Below, in pieces: positions 25,733 to 34,851 of a DNA stretch of 64,000 nt (its first letter is position 1; each line of letters starts with the position of its first letter). Below the pieces are notes generated by a model. It was given only the letters and a program-made list of their open reading frames with translations, did no database searches and was not told the DNA's origin. This DNA is from Desulfobaculum sp044987625 (GTDB lineage: Bacteria; Desulfobacterota; Desulfovibrionia; Desulfovibrionales; Desulfovibrionaceae): assembly GCF_044987625.1 (NCBI RefSeq), contig NZ_JBJDSB010000001.1, forward strand, positions 1,240,001 to 1,304,000, given 5' to 3'. A program made the translations under genes and the position numbers.

Positions 25733-26910
25733 GCAACGTCGGCCTTGGACATCGGGTCCCATGCCTCGGTGGCGCCAGTCACGTCGTGGATGACCACGGC
25801 GTTGGTGGGCGTGCCGAAACCGGAGTCCGGACGCGAAACGTCATTGCCGACAATCATATCCAGATTCTTTCTGGTGAGTTTGCCGGCGGCGTTAGCCTCA
25901 AGGTCGGACGCCTCGGCCGCAAAGCCGATAAGACGCTGGCCGTCCTTCTTGTTCTGACCAAGGGTGTACAGGATGTCCGGGTTCTGCTCAAAGGCGACCT
26001 CCAGACCTGCACTCCCCTCTTTTTTGAATTTGCCTGTACCGTAGGGAACGGGGCGGTAGTCGGCCACCGCTGCGCTGAGGCAGGCGATGTCCGCCTCAGG
26101 CCAGAGGGCGGTTGTGGCATCAAACATTTCGCGGGCGGTGCCTACATCAACGCGGGTGATGCCTTCCGGCAGCCAGACGTTGGTCGGGCCGCACACGGCG
26201 GTGACATTCGCCCCGCGAAGCCACGCCGCAACGGCGATGGCCGCACCCATGGTCCCGGACGAGGGGTTGCTCCAAAAGCGCACGGCGTCAAAGTATTCCC
26301 GCGTAGGGCCAAGGGTGATGAGGACGTTTTTCCCTGCCAAATCCTGCGTGCTCAGGGCGCGCAGGATGGTCAGGGAGATGCTCTCCACATCGGGGAAACG
26401 GCCCTTGCCGTCCTCGCCGCAGGCCATCTCGCCGCAGGTTGGCTCAATGCAGATAACGCCGCGATCCTTCAGCTTCTGCCAGTTCTCGCGCGTTGCCGCA
26501 GCGTTCCACATACGCGGGTTCATGGCCGGGGCCAGAACCATGGGACCGTTGAAGGCCAGCGCCTGGCACGACAGCATGTCGTCCGCGATGCCGTGGGCGA
26601 TTTTGGCAAGGATGTTTGCCGTGGCCGGGGCAACGGCAAACACGTGGGCGTCCTGCCCCGGCTCAAGGTGGCCGAAGATGCTGGACTCTGTGTTGTCCAT
26701 GCTTGTGTACACCGGCGCCGCCCCAAGAGCCTCAAAGGCTAGGGGGGTGATAAAGCGCTGGGCGCCGGATGTGAGCGTGGCGCTGGTGTGGACGCCGGTT
26801 TTGGCAAGGGCCCGCATAAGCTCAAGGGACTTGACCACGGCAACACTGCCGCTGACGCCAAGATGCAGGCGCTTGCCCCGAAAACCGGTGAACGCTGTGT
26901 GTGGGTACAT
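25699..26910 (-). CDS. coaBC: Bifunctional phosphopantothenoylcysteine decarboxylase / phosphopantothenate-cysteine ligase
   Basis: 403-residue Dfp protein that makes 4'-phosphopantetheine for coenzyme A. The CoaC half has the flavin site GVSGSVAVVKS, the catalytic His in FGHLEP, the PAMNPRMW clamp and the Cys loop GEMACGEDGKGR. The CoaB half starts at about residue 190 (VLITLGPTREYFDAVRFWSNPSSG, with the ATP site) and contains the KFKKE substrate motif. The ATG at 26910 is preceded by AAGGGAA; the frame upstream runs into the lipoprotein gene and is rejected. Confidence 0.95.
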   Translation of the reverse strand: MYPHTAFTGFRGKRLHLGVSGSVAVVKSLELMRALAKTGVHTSATLTSGAQRFITPLAFEALGAAPVYTSMDNTESSIFGHLEPGQDAHVFAVAPATANILAKIAHGIADDMLSCQALAFNGPMVLAPAMNPRMWNAAATRENWQKLKDRGVICIEPTCGEMACGEDGKGRFPDVESISLTILRALSTQDLAGKNVLITLGPTREYFDAVRFWSNPSSGTMGAAIAVAAWLRGANVTAVCGPTNVWLPEGITRVDVGTAREMFDATTALWPEADIACLSAAVADYRPVPYGTGKFKKEGSAGLEVAFEQNPDILYTLGQNKKDGQRLIGFAAEASDLEANAAGKLTRKNLDMIVGNDVSRPDSGFGTPTNAVVIHDVTGATEAWDPMSKADVAWRIWDWMLAL

Positions 26911-26923
26911 GATGCGGTTTCCC

Positions 26924-27421
26924 TTACTGGGCCAGGTTTTCCTCAACGGGAGCGGGGATGCTCTGCGTGGGCACGTCGCCGGAGGACTGGCGCGGGGCAA
27001 TCATAATCTCCACAACGGTGTCGAAGGTGCCGTCCAGAATATTGATGATGCAGTCACGGTCCGGCTTTTCGAAGACCATGATGGTGCGGTTGTACTTCAT
27101 CTTGCTGCGCAGGTGCCAGTTGTCTTTGGTCATGTTGCGCTCAAAGAAGTTGGCAAGGTCCACGGCGTTGACGCGGCCAGCGTAGGTGACGATACCGGTC
27201 TTGAAGTTCGGCGTCTCAAAGACGAAGGACTTTTTGTTGTCCAGCTCCAAGTCATTGGGAATAAGGATATCGTCAAACTCCTGATACGAACTCACGGCCT
27301 TGGCGGCAACGTGTCGGTTCGGCTCGGGAGAGGCGTCGGAACGGTTTTGCAGTGCCGACTGGCAGGAGCACAGGGACAGCAAGGAAACCATTGCCAGGAT
27401 CAGGAGAATCGGTCTATGCAT
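26924..27421 (-). CDS. Hypothetical lipoprotein upstream of coaBC
   Basis: 165-residue exported lipoprotein: short basic start, hydrophobic core (PILLILAMVSLLSL) and a lipobox ending in LCSC with the modified Cys at about residue 21. The mature part has a C-terminal alpha/beta domain with GRVNAVDLANFFERNM and NRTIMVFEKPDRDC, a pattern seen in delta-proteobacterial lipoproteins without a known role. GGAGG lies five bases before the ATG. It precedes coaBC by 13 bases and is likely in the same transcript. Function unknown. Confidence 0.8.
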   Translation of the reverse strand: MHRPILLILAMVSLLSLCSCQSALQNRSDASPEPNRHVAAKAVSSYQEFDDILIPNDLELDNKKSFVFETPNFKTGIVTYAGRVNAVDLANFFERNMTKDNWHLRSKMKYNRTIMVFEKPDRDCIINILDGTFDTVVEIMIAPRQSSGDVPTQSIPAPVEENLAQ

Positions 27422-27558
27422 GTTGCCTCCAGAGTCACGGTGATTGCGTGTACAGTTGATAGTGTGGCAAGCCACGTTTCAGCCAGTCGTACACCCTAAT
27501 CGACTCGAAGCCAAACATCAATCAGGACGGGGCCTCCCGGTGCGTAACCGGTCCGGTT

Positions 27559-27581
27559 CTCCCGCTTTTTTCCAGCGGGAG
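27559..27581. other. Hairpin in the lipoprotein-queA divergent gap
   Basis: CTCCCGCT (27559-27566) pairs with AGCGGGAG (27574-27581) around a T-rich loop. It lies in the leader of queA and may affect its expression; it is not a standard terminator because the T run is in the loop. Confidence 0.35.
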
Positions 27582-27647
27582 CACCCCTCTCGTATGCCCT
27601 GCCCGCAAATGCGGTGGGACCGTCCCCCCGCCGGGATGCAGATTGCC

Positions 27648-28742
27648 ATGAGTGATATACCCGTAGAATACCAACTTTCGTCCTATACCTTCGAGCTGCC
27701 CGAGGACCAAATCGCGCAGGAGCCAGCCGCTAACCGCGATGCATCAAAGCTCCTTGTGCTCGACAAGGCCACCGGCCAGACCGAGATAGACACCTTTGCC
27801 TCCATCGTGGACCGTTTGCCCGAGAATACCCTTCTCGTCGCCAACAATTCCAAGGTGCTCCCCGCCCGTGTGTTCGGGCATAAGGAGACCGGCGGCAAGG
27901 TGGAGTTTCTGCTGCTTACCCCCCTCCCCCTCGTGCTCGGGCGCGTGCAGGACGCCGGAGACGGCTGGTCCTCCGCCGAGGTCGACGGGTTGCTGCGCGC
28001 CTCCAAGGGGCCAAAAGTCGGCCAGACCATTACCATCAGCGACGATTTCCGCCTTGACGTGCTGGACCGGCGCGAGTTTGGCCAGAGCACGGTGCGCCTC
28101 ATTTGGCGCGGCGATTTGGCCCAACTCTTCATCGCCAACGGCCACTATCCCCTGCCCCCCTATATCCGCCGTCCCGATACCCCCGAGGACGCCAAGCGCT
28201 ACCAGACCGTCTACGCCGAGGACGCCAAGCTCGGCTCTGTGGCTGCGCCGACTGCGGGCCTGCACTTTACGCCAGAGGTGCGCGAGCGTCTTGCCCAGCG
28301 CGGCATTGAATGGGCGGAGGTGACGCTGTACGTGGGCTACGGCACCTTCAGCCCCGTGCGGTGCGAGGATATCCGCGAGCACTCCATGCATGGCGAATAC
28401 ATCGAAGTCAGCGAGAACACCGCCCGCGCCGTGCGCGAGGCCAAGGCCTCCGGACGCCCTGTGGTGTGCGTCGGCACCACCAGCGTGCGCTCCCTTGAGG
28501 GCGCGTTTGCGGCTACAGGGGGCATTCAGCCCTACACCGGATGGACGAATATTTACTTGTACCCGGGGCGGAAATTCAATGTCGTTGACCGTATGCTGAC
28601 GAATTTCCATTTGCCAGAGTCCTCGCTCCTTATTATGGTTTCTGCGCTCGCTGGAAGGGATTCCGTGCTCGCAGCGTACGCAACCGCGCTCGAGAACAAG
28701 TTTCGTTTCTTCTCTTACGGCGACGCAATGCTCATACTCTAG
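27648..28742 (+). CDS. queA: S-adenosylmethionine:tRNA ribosyltransferase-isomerase
   Basis: 364-residue QueA, which transfers and isomerises the ribosyl part of S-adenosylmethionine onto 7-deazaguanine in tRNA to give epoxyqueuosine. Family motifs: the N-terminal YELPEDQIAQEP-like segment (FELPEDQIAQEP), LLVANNSKVLPAR, SVAAPTAGLHFT and the C-terminal FHLPESSLLIMVSA. I use the ATG at 27648 because the homologous part begins there; the ribosome site is weak and the frame is open further upstream. It is divergent from the lipoprotein-coaBC genes. Confidence 0.95.
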   Translation: MSDIPVEYQLSSYTFELPEDQIAQEPAANRDASKLLVLDKATGQTEIDTFASIVDRLPENTLLVANNSKVLPARVFGHKETGGKVEFLLLTPLPLVLGRVQDAGDGWSSAEVDGLLRASKGPKVGQTITISDDFRLDVLDRREFGQSTVRLIWRGDLAQLFIANGHYPLPPYIRRPDTPEDAKRYQTVYAEDAKLGSVAAPTAGLHFTPEVRERLAQRGIEWAEVTLYVGYGTFSPVRCEDIREHSMHGEYIEVSENTARAVREAKASGRPVVCVGTTSVRSLEGAFAATGGIQPYTGWTNIYLYPGRKFNVVDRMLTNFHLPESSLLIMVSALAGRDSVLAAYATALENKFRFFSYGDAMLIL

Positions 28743-28816
28743 CCAGCCGCGCCCCGCGCATTGACCTGCTCTCGGACGGCTGGCTGATTGACTCTTGAAT
28801 CAGCAAGGAGCTGCGT

Positions 28817-29047
28817 ATGTCCAGAATCGAGATTCGGGAAGAGCGGTGTAAGGGCTGTTTGCTCTGTACCACCGTCTGCCCGAAGGAGATCATTCAGCAG
28901 TCCGACAGGTTCAATGCCCAGGGCTACAAAGTGGTCGAGGTTCCTCAGGGGAAAATGGAGGAATGCATCGGCTGTATGTCTTGCGCAAAAATCTGCCCGG
29001 ACTTCTGCTTCACCGTCTACAAGACCCCAAAGGCCAAGGAGGCGTAG
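28817..29047 (+). CDS. 2-oxoacid:ferredoxin oxidoreductase delta subunit (2x[4Fe-4S])
   Basis: 76-residue ferredoxin-like subunit with two [4Fe-4S] motifs, CKGCLLCTTVCP and CIGCMSCAKICP. It carries electrons from the thiamine pyrophosphate site to external ferredoxin. It is the first gene of a four-gene set (delta, alpha, beta, gamma) with spacing of only 2-9 bases, the usual order for the four-subunit enzymes. Starts 74 bases after queA. Confidence 0.92.
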   Translation: MSRIEIREERCKGCLLCTTVCPKEIIQQSDRFNAQGYKVVEVPQGKMEECIGCMSCAKICPDFCFTVYKTPKAKEA

Positions 29048-29050
29048 ACG

Positions 29051-30118
29051 ATGGCCAAACAATCTCCGGAAAAACGCTTCGTCAAAGGCAATGAGGCCAT
29101 CGCCCGCGGCGCCCTCGCCGCCGGGTGCAAGTGCTTCTTCGGCTACCCCATTACCCCGCAGAACGAGATTCCTGAATTCCTCTCCAAGGCGCTCCCCGAC
29201 GCCGGAGGCGAATTTGTGCAGGCAGAGAGCGAAGTCGCCGCGGCAAACATGCTGCTGGGCGCCGCCGCGTGCGGCGTACGCGCCATGACGTCGTCCTCCA
29301 GCCCCGGCATGTCTCTGAAGCAGGAAGCCATTTCCTACATGGCCGGAAGCCAGCTGCCCGCCGTCCTCGTCAACATGAACAGAGGCGGTCCGGGCCTTGG
29401 CGACATTGGCCCAAGTCAGGGCGACTATTACCAGTCCACCCGCGGCGGCGGACACGGCGACTACCGCCTGCTCGTCCTCGCCCCCGCAACTTGTCAGGAA
29501 GGCTATGACCTCATCATCGAGGCCTTCACCCTCGCCTTCCGCTATAAGAACCCTGTGATGATTCTTGGCGACGCCATCCTCGGCCAGATGAAGGAGCCTG
29601 TCTCCTGCTGGCAGCCAGAGGACGTGGACGACAACGCCGGTCCGTGGCAACTGGACGGCGCCGCTGGCCGCGACCCAAGGCTCATCAAGTCCCTCTTCCT
29701 CGAAGAAGGCGCCCTTGCCGCGCACAACACCGTTCTGCAGAACAAGTACGAGGCCATGAAGGCGGAAATCCGCTACGAGGCCTATGAATGTGATGATGCG
29801 GATCTTGTTGTCGTGGCCTATGGCTCCATCGGGCGCATCGTCAAAAGCACTGTGCGCGCCCTGCGCGCCAAGGGGCACAAGGTTGGTCTGTTCAGGCCCA
29901 TCACGCTGTACCCCTTCCCCACCGAAGCGCTGGAGCAGCTGGCCGCCAACGGCAAGCGATTCCTGACCATTGAGCACAACCTTGGGCAGATGGTCGACGA
30001 TGTGCGGCTGGCCGTGCGGCGGCATGCGGATTCTGACTTCCATGCCCAGATGCCCGGCACCCTGCCCAACCCCGATGACTTCGAAGCCCCCATTCTTGAG
30101 CGGCTGGGAGGGAAGTAA
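29051..30118 (+). CDS. vorB: 2-oxoacid:ferredoxin oxidoreductase alpha subunit, VorB type
   Basis: 355-residue alpha subunit. It binds the pyrimidine end of thiamine pyrophosphate and the substrate. The signature GNEAIARGALAAGCKCFFGY, then TSSSSPGMSLKQEAISYMAG and RGGPGLGDIGPSQGDYYQ, matches the VorB subfamily that is annotated for branched-chain 2-oxoacids (3-methyl-2-oxobutanoate); the closely related Kor enzymes use 2-oxoglutarate. I infer the VorB type from these motifs, but the true substrate could be either. Confidence 0.88.
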   Translation: MAKQSPEKRFVKGNEAIARGALAAGCKCFFGYPITPQNEIPEFLSKALPDAGGEFVQAESEVAAANMLLGAAACGVRAMTSSSSPGMSLKQEAISYMAGSQLPAVLVNMNRGGPGLGDIGPSQGDYYQSTRGGGHGDYRLLVLAPATCQEGYDLIIEAFTLAFRYKNPVMILGDAILGQMKEPVSCWQPEDVDDNAGPWQLDGAAGRDPRLIKSLFLEEGALAAHNTVLQNKYEAMKAEIRYEAYECDDADLVVVAYGSIGRIVKSTVRALRAKGHKVGLFRPITLYPFPTEALEQLAANGKRFLTIEHNLGQMVDDVRLAVRRHADSDFHAQMPGTLPNPDDFEAPILERLGGK

Positions 30119-30120
30119 AC

Positions 30121-30885
30121 ATGCCTCAGACACAGGAAAAACTCGTGTTCAAGCCGTCGGAGGTTCTCGTTGACCGTCCGACGCATTATTGCCCCGGATG
30201 CCAGCACGGCACGGTGCACCGCATCGTGGCCGAGTGCCTCGAAGAGATGGGTCTTGCCGAAAAGACCGTCTGCATCGGCTCCATCGGCTGTTCGGTGTTT
30301 ATCTACAATTACCTCACGGTAGACGCCGTCGAGGCCCCCCACGGCCGCGCCCCCGCTGTGGCCACCGGTGCCAAGCGTGCCCGCGAGGATGCCTTCGTCT
30401 TTGCCTATCAGGGCGATGGCGACTTGGCGTCCATCGGCCTTGCCGAGATTATGCACGCCGCCAACCGTGGCGAACGTATCTCCATCATCTTCGTGAACAA
30501 CACCGTCTACGGCATGACCGGCGGACAGATGGCCCCCACCACCATGATTGGTCAGGCCACCACCACCTGCCCCGGCGGACGCTGCGAAGACAAAGAAGGT
30601 CTGCCCATCAAGATGGCGGAAATCATCGCCGGGCTGGGCGGCACCGCCTACTCAGCGCGCGTGGCCGTCAACACCGTGGGCAACATCGCCAAGGCCAAAA
30701 AGGCCGTCCGCCGCGCCTTCGAGGCGCAGGAAAATGGCGAAGGCTTCGGCTTTGTGGAATTCCTCGCCACCTGCCCCACCAACTGGAAGATGTCCCCCGT
30801 CGCTGCCAACGAACGCATCGCGTCGGAATTGATCCCCTACTTCCCGCTCGGCGTGTTCACTGACCGCGCCGCGGGTGAGGAATAA
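30121..30885 (+). CDS. 2-oxoacid:ferredoxin oxidoreductase beta subunit
   Basis: 254-residue beta subunit binding the diphosphate of thiamine pyrophosphate. Key elements: YCPGCQHGTVHRI with two cysteines, IGCSVF, and the Mg/TPP motif GDGDLASIG...FVNNTVYGMTGGQ. A third Cys pair is in TTCPGGRC. Only two bases separate it from the alpha subunit gene. Together with alpha, gamma and delta it makes acyl-CoA, CO2 and reduced ferredoxin, which is the natural electron donor of the Ech hydrogenase encoded at the start of the window. Confidence 0.93.
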   Translation: MPQTQEKLVFKPSEVLVDRPTHYCPGCQHGTVHRIVAECLEEMGLAEKTVCIGSIGCSVFIYNYLTVDAVEAPHGRAPAVATGAKRAREDAFVFAYQGDGDLASIGLAEIMHAANRGERISIIFVNNTVYGMTGGQMAPTTMIGQATTTCPGGRCEDKEGLPIKMAEIIAGLGGTAYSARVAVNTVGNIAKAKKAVRRAFEAQENGEGFGFVEFLATCPTNWKMSPVAANERIASELIPYFPLGVFTDRAAGEE

Positions 30886-30894
30886 GGAGCCGCT

Positions 30895-31449
30895 ATGCTG
30901 TATCAGGATGTCATCATGGCGGGGTTCGGCGGACAGGGCGTGATGCTTATTGGCAATCTGCTGGCCTACGCCGGTATGGGCCAAGGGTTCAACGTCACCT
31001 ATATCCCGGTCTATGGCCCGGAAATGCGTGGCGGTACCGCCAACTGCACCGTCGTTGTCTCCAGTGAGGAAATCGGCTCGCCCATCATTCGCACCCCCAA
31101 GAGCCTTATCATCATGAATAGGCCCTCGCTGGATAAGTTCCAGCCGCGGATGCAGGACGGTGGCGTGCAAATCATCAACTCGTCCCTCGTGGACGAAGAG
31201 CTTGTCGAAACCGAACGCGTACGTTCCATCATGGTCCCCTGCAACGATATCGCCGACTCCATCGGCAATACGCGTATGGCCAACATGGTCGCCCTCGGCG
31301 CCTACGTCCACGCCACCGGCGTCATGCCCGTCAGCGCCGTGCAAGATGCACTGCCAAACGTTATCTCCAAACGCTACGAAAAACTCATCCCCAAAAACGC
31401 CGAAGCCCTGCAAGCAGGGGCCGACGTTGCCGCCAAGGCCCTGCACTAG
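30895..31449 (+). CDS. 2-oxoacid:ferredoxin oxidoreductase gamma subunit
   Basis: 184-residue gamma subunit, the CoA-binding partner. The family start MAGFGGQGVMLIGNLLA is clear, followed by YIPVYGPEMRGGTANCTVVVS. GGAG precedes the ATG. It closes the operon and is followed by a strong terminator 27 bases after the stop. Confidence 0.93.
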   Translation: MLYQDVIMAGFGGQGVMLIGNLLAYAGMGQGFNVTYIPVYGPEMRGGTANCTVVVSSEEIGSPIIRTPKSLIIMNRPSLDKFQPRMQDGGVQIINSSLVDEELVETERVRSIMVPCNDIADSIGNTRMANMVALGAYVHATGVMPVSAVQDALPNVISKRYEKLIPKNAEALQAGADVAAKALH

Positions 31450-31476
31450 CGCCAAAGGTGGACATGAGAAGAAGAC

Positions 31477-31508
31477 GGGAGGGCGTGGTTGCGCCCTCCC
31501 CTTTTTTT
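31477..31508 (+). terminator. Terminator of the 2-oxoacid oxidoreductase operon
   Basis: Perfect 9 bp stem GGGAGGGCG / CGCCCTCCC (31477-31485 with 31492-31500), followed by C and seven T. Confidence 0.93.
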
Positions 31509-31553
31509 GTAAAGAGGTTTTTTGGGCCTCCGACGGCCTAAGAAAGAAAGAGT

Positions 31554-31848
31554 GCCTCCGGCGGCTCAAGGGTGTGACACCCTTGAGAATCCCCAGGATT
31601 TTCGGGGCGGAAGCCGCCCCGAAAATAAGGGGTGGGTGGGCGGGGTCTTTTGCCTTGTATTTTTATCTTTCGTACACATTCCCAACAGGGATTCTCACCG
31701 GTATTCAAATCGCACCCAAGCCCCCCAAAAAAACTCTTCCATCAACACGGACGGGAGCCGTCAGGGGTGACGACAGTTCCATATAAAGCCGCCCGGTCTG
31801 TGCGCACGCAGGATTGTTAAGGACGGTAGTCCTTAACCCGCCGGAGGC
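31554..31848 (+). repeat. Structured intergenic repeat, copy 3
   Basis: 295-base copy. Ends are GCCTCCGGCGG (31554-31564) and CCGCCGGAGGC (31838-31848). Inside: a perfect CTCAAGGGTGT / ACACCCTTGAG hairpin, a TTTTCGGGGCGG / CCGCCCCGAAAA hairpin, an inverted pair GAGAATCCC (31585) and GGGATTCTC (31688), the block GTCAGGGGTGACGAC, and an AAGGACGGTAGTCCTT hairpin near the right end. A second, outer pair of related ends (GCCTCCGACGG at 31526 and a CGTCGCCGAAGGC at 31903) surrounds it, with an extra AAGGTTTCTC / GAGAAACCTT hairpin on the right. It sits directly after the operon terminator. Confidence 0.9.
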
Positions 31849-31915
31849 TCTCTTTATCTCTAAGGTTTCTCGCCTTTTCAGGCTGAGAAACCTTAGACCT
31901 CACGTCGCCGAAGGC

Positions 31916-32098
31916 AAAAAAACGTTTGCCGCCCCACTTCCCGTCGCCCACTCCACCGCCACGAACGCCACCGTTGCTGTGGTTGGGCGTTGACGTCACG
32001 CCCGTGCTGACCGAGGATAGCGAAGCGATTGCGCGTTCTTGGAGCGCGGCAGCCCCGCGCACTGAAGAGTGGCGCACGAAAACGCATATGGAGACGAT
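31916..32098. other. Non-coding leader of aroE
   Basis: No gene seen between the outer right end of repeat copy 3 and aroE. It contains an AACGCC...GGCGTT inverted repeat near 31960. An in-frame GTG at 32069 could be an earlier aroE start but lacks a ribosome site. Confidence 0.3.
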
Positions 32099-32941
32099 AT
32101 GACTGCACAGCAGACGCACGGCGCCTCGGATGAGCCGAAGCGCTATGGAATAATTGGGTGGCCGCTGGGCCATAGTATGAGTCCTCTTCTGCACAACTGG
32201 GCGTTTGGCCAGCTAGGGATGAATGCGGAGTATAAGGCGTACCCTCTTCCGCCGGAGGACTTGGAGTATTTTATGGCGCATATGCGCGAGGCTCCGCTGT
32301 CCGGACTGTCGGTAACCATTCCGCACAAGCTGGCGATAAAGGGCTATGTGGACGGCCTGTCTGACGGCGTTATTGCGGTTGGCGCGGCCAATACGTTGTA
32401 TTGGGACGGAAAGCGCCTTATGGCGGAAAATACTGATGTATTCGGCTTTCAGGCGCCTCTTCGCAAGATGCCGATCCGCATTGAGTCGGCCATTGTGTAC
32501 GGCGCTGGTGGAGCGTCGCGCGCTGTGGTGGCTGGGCTGTTGGAGCTTGGCGTCCCGGACATTGTGATTGTCAACAGGTCGGCGGACAAGGCAATGGAGT
32601 TGGCGAGCGAATTCCACGTCTCAGCGGCGGATTGGGACGAGCGTCATCGTATTGACGCGCAGTTGCATGTGAATGCGACGCCGCTTGGCATGTCTGGCGA
32701 CGGTGTTGCATTGTCTCCCTTGCCGGAGGGCGTGAAGCTGGGGCCGGGGCAGATTGCCTATGACATCGTGTACAACCCTGTGCGGACGACATTCCTTGAG
32801 CAGGCGTCCGAAGCGGGGTGCCATACGGTGGACGGGCTGGAGATGTTCCTGCATCAGGCTGTGGAGCAGTTCCGGCTGTGGACGGGCGAGATGTTCTCCT
32901 TGGAGGATGCCCGCGCGCTTCTGCGCGAGCAGTTGGGCTAG
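32099..32941 (+). CDS. aroE: Shikimate dehydrogenase
   Basis: 280-residue NADP-dependent enzyme of aromatic amino-acid synthesis (3-dehydroshikimate to shikimate). Motifs: GHSMSPLLHN (shikimate-binding Ser pair), SVTIPHK with the catalytic Lys, ENTDVFGF with the paired Asp, the Rossmann loop GAGGASRAV and the C-terminal GLEMFLHQA. I chose the ATG at 32099 because GGAG sits seven bases upstream. Next downstream is ftsE. Confidence 0.95.
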   Translation: MTAQQTHGASDEPKRYGIIGWPLGHSMSPLLHNWAFGQLGMNAEYKAYPLPPEDLEYFMAHMREAPLSGLSVTIPHKLAIKGYVDGLSDGVIAVGAANTLYWDGKRLMAENTDVFGFQAPLRKMPIRIESAIVYGAGGASRAVVAGLLELGVPDIVIVNRSADKAMELASEFHVSAADWDERHRIDAQLHVNATPLGMSGDGVALSPLPEGVKLGPGQIAYDIVYNPVRTTFLEQASEAGCHTVDGLEMFLHQAVEQFRLWTGEMFSLEDARALLREQLG

Positions 32942-32950
32942 AATCCCCAG

Positions 32951-32966
32951 TGTTTCCCGTGGAACA
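32951..32966. promoter_or_regulatory. parS-like site 4
   Basis: TGTTTCCCGTGGAACA, two changes from consensus, in the gap between aroE and ftsE, nine bases after the aroE stop. Confidence 0.6.
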
Positions 32967-33066
32967 CTCCTTTTTGCCTGCACGCGGCGGCGCTGAGGTT
33001 TGCCCTTGCGCGGTAAACCCGCTACCGTTTGGGCCTTTTCTGAACTGAGACAGCACCGGAGAACCG

Positions 33067-33807
33067 ATGGAAAAGCGTTCGAGCGGTAATATAGTCGATG
33101 TGCGGCGCGTGTCGCACAACTTTGGCACCCACTGGGCGCTGAAGGACGTGAGCCTGTCGCTGGAAAAAGGCGGCTTTCTGTTTTTGACGGGACCGTCTGG
33201 CGCGGGCAAGACAACGCTGCTGCGCCTCCTGTACGGCTCGCTTCCGCTGACGCGTGGTGCGGCGGAGGTGGCGGGCTTTCAGCTCAAGGGGTTGAAAAAG
33301 ACGCGGCTGCCGCAGCTACGGCGGCAGGTGAGCGTGGTGTTTCAGGATTTTCGCGTGCTACCGGATAGAACGGTGGCGGAAAACGTGGCCTTGCCCCTTG
33401 AGGTACGCGGCGAAAAGCGGCGCACCATAGACCGCCGCGTCAACGCCGTGCTCAGAAGTCTGAACCTTTCCAGCAAGAGCCGCTGCCTGTGCGCGGAACT
33501 CTCCGGCGGCGAACAGCAGCGGGTGGCCATTGCCCGGTCCATCGTGGTGAACCCCAAGCTGCTGTTGGCGGATGAGCCAACGGGCAACCTCGATCTCGAC
33601 CTTGCTATGCACTTGATGGACGTTTTCAAGCAGTTCCATACCTTTGGGACGACCATTATCCTTGCAACGCATAACCGTGAGATTGTGCGCTCCGTCCCGC
33701 ATGCGCGGCGGCTGGAGCTTGCGGACGGACAGGTTGTGGGCGAGGCGCAGGCAGGCGAATGGGGGCCGGTGTGCGACATTGCTCCGCAGGAGGACCCGGT
33801 ATGCTGA
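33067..33807 (+). CDS. ftsE: Cell division ATP-binding protein FtsE
   Basis: 246-residue ABC-type ATPase that works with FtsX to control peptidoglycan hydrolysis during division. Walker A GPSGAGKTT, Q loop VVFQDFRVL, signature LSGGEQQRVAIARS, Walker B LLLADEPTGNLD and switch His LATHN are all present. It overlaps ftsX by seven bases. The C-terminal 30 residues are longer than in E. coli. Confidence 0.94.
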   Translation: MEKRSSGNIVDVRRVSHNFGTHWALKDVSLSLEKGGFLFLTGPSGAGKTTLLRLLYGSLPLTRGAAEVAGFQLKGLKKTRLPQLRRQVSVVFQDFRVLPDRTVAENVALPLEVRGEKRRTIDRRVNAVLRSLNLSSKSRCLCAELSGGEQQRVAIARSIVVNPKLLLADEPTGNLDLDLAMHLMDVFKQFHTFGTTIILATHNREIVRSVPHARRLELADGQVVGEAQAGEWGPVCDIAPQEDPVC

Positions 33808-34679
33808 GCACCGTGTTTCGCCTGATATGCCGGGGGCTGAGGGATATGGTCCGCAATCCCCTCTCCCAGACGCTGACGCTCCTTGCCGTGACGCTTGCCG
33901 TGTTCCTTGGCGGGCTGTTTTTGTTGGTGGTGAGCAATCTGGACCGCGAGCTTTTGGACGTGAAGGGTCGGTTTGCCTTTCAGGTGTACTGGAATGCCGA
34001 GGCCGACGCGCAGACCGTGCAGGATGCGTGGGCGCGCCTTCAGTCCTTGCCGCATCTGACGTCGTGGAAAACCTTTACGCCGGACGAGGCGCTGGCCGAC
34101 CTTGGCGAGACCCTTGACGGCGCGCAGGCCCTTAAGGCGCTGGGGCAGGATAACCCTCTGCCGCCCACGGCGCTCCTCCACTTTTCGCCGCCGCCGGGCG
34201 ATGCCGACGCCTTTGCGCGGGATATGCTGGCGCAGTTGCAGGCCTTGCCGGGGGTGGCGGATGTGCACTATGACGCGCTGCAGATTGAGCTTGCCAGTTC
34301 GTGGGCGTCGTTTTCGCGCACCATCTTATGGCCGCTTATTGCGCTGCTTGCCTTTGTGGTGGCGCTGCTGGTGGCGAACACGATGAAGCTGTCCATGCTT
34401 TCGCGCCGGGATGAGGTGGCAATCCTGCACCTTGTGGGCGCGGCGCGGTGGTATATTCGCCTTCCGCTCCTTGCTGGCGGAGCCAGCCTTGGCGTGGTGG
34501 CTGGCGTTTTGGCGCTGGTGCTGCTGCGCGGGGCGCAGCTGGCGCTGGCGGAATTTTGCGCCACGCCGCCCCTGCATTTGGAGGTGCACTACCTGTCGTG
34601 GGCGCAGTGCCTTGCCATGGTGGTCGGCCCCGCCGTTGTGGGGATGGCCAGTGGCTGGGTGGCTGTGAAGGAATATTGA
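33801..34679 (+). CDS. ftsX: Cell division permease-like protein FtsX
   Basis: 292-residue membrane protein with the FtsX layout: one N-terminal membrane helix (TLTLLAVTLAVFLGGLFLLV), a periplasmic domain of about 130 residues with VYWNAEADAQTV, and three C-terminal helices with an FtsX-core motif around EVAILHLVGAARWYIRLPLL. The ATG at 33801 is inside ftsE and has AGGAGG upstream; an earlier in-frame codon is rejected. FtsX signals to murein hydrolases outside the inner membrane. Confidence 0.93.
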   Translation: MLSTVFRLICRGLRDMVRNPLSQTLTLLAVTLAVFLGGLFLLVVSNLDRELLDVKGRFAFQVYWNAEADAQTVQDAWARLQSLPHLTSWKTFTPDEALADLGETLDGAQALKALGQDNPLPPTALLHFSPPPGDADAFARDMLAQLQALPGVADVHYDALQIELASSWASFSRTILWPLIALLAFVVALLVANTMKLSMLSRRDEVAILHLVGAARWYIRLPLLAGGASLGVVAGVLALVLLRGAQLALAEFCATPPLHLEVHYLSWAQCLAMVVGPAVVGMASGWVAVKEY

Positions 34680-34711
34680 CCTCCGCCCTGCTCCCTCCTG
34701 TTTTCAACACA

Positions 34712-34752
34712 GACGGTCCCCGTGCGCAGAGGCGCGCGGGGGCCGTCTTTTT
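34712..34752 (+). terminator. Terminator of ftsEX
   Basis: Long stem GACGG...CCCCGTGCGC (34712-34727) with GCGCGCGGGG...CCGTC (34732-34747) and TTTTT at 34748-34752. Confidence 0.88.
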
Positions 34753-34851
34753 GTAGGCCGCAGGACAACGGCCTTGCGCCCGTGGCGCATCCTGTCTACC
34801 GTGCTGGGTACGCAACCAATTTATTCACAGCATGGAGAAAGGATACCGACT

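Noticed and set aside
31522..31770. 82-residue frame through repeat copy 3
   Set aside because: No ribosome site; its similarity to frames in copies 4 and 5 comes from the repeat itself.
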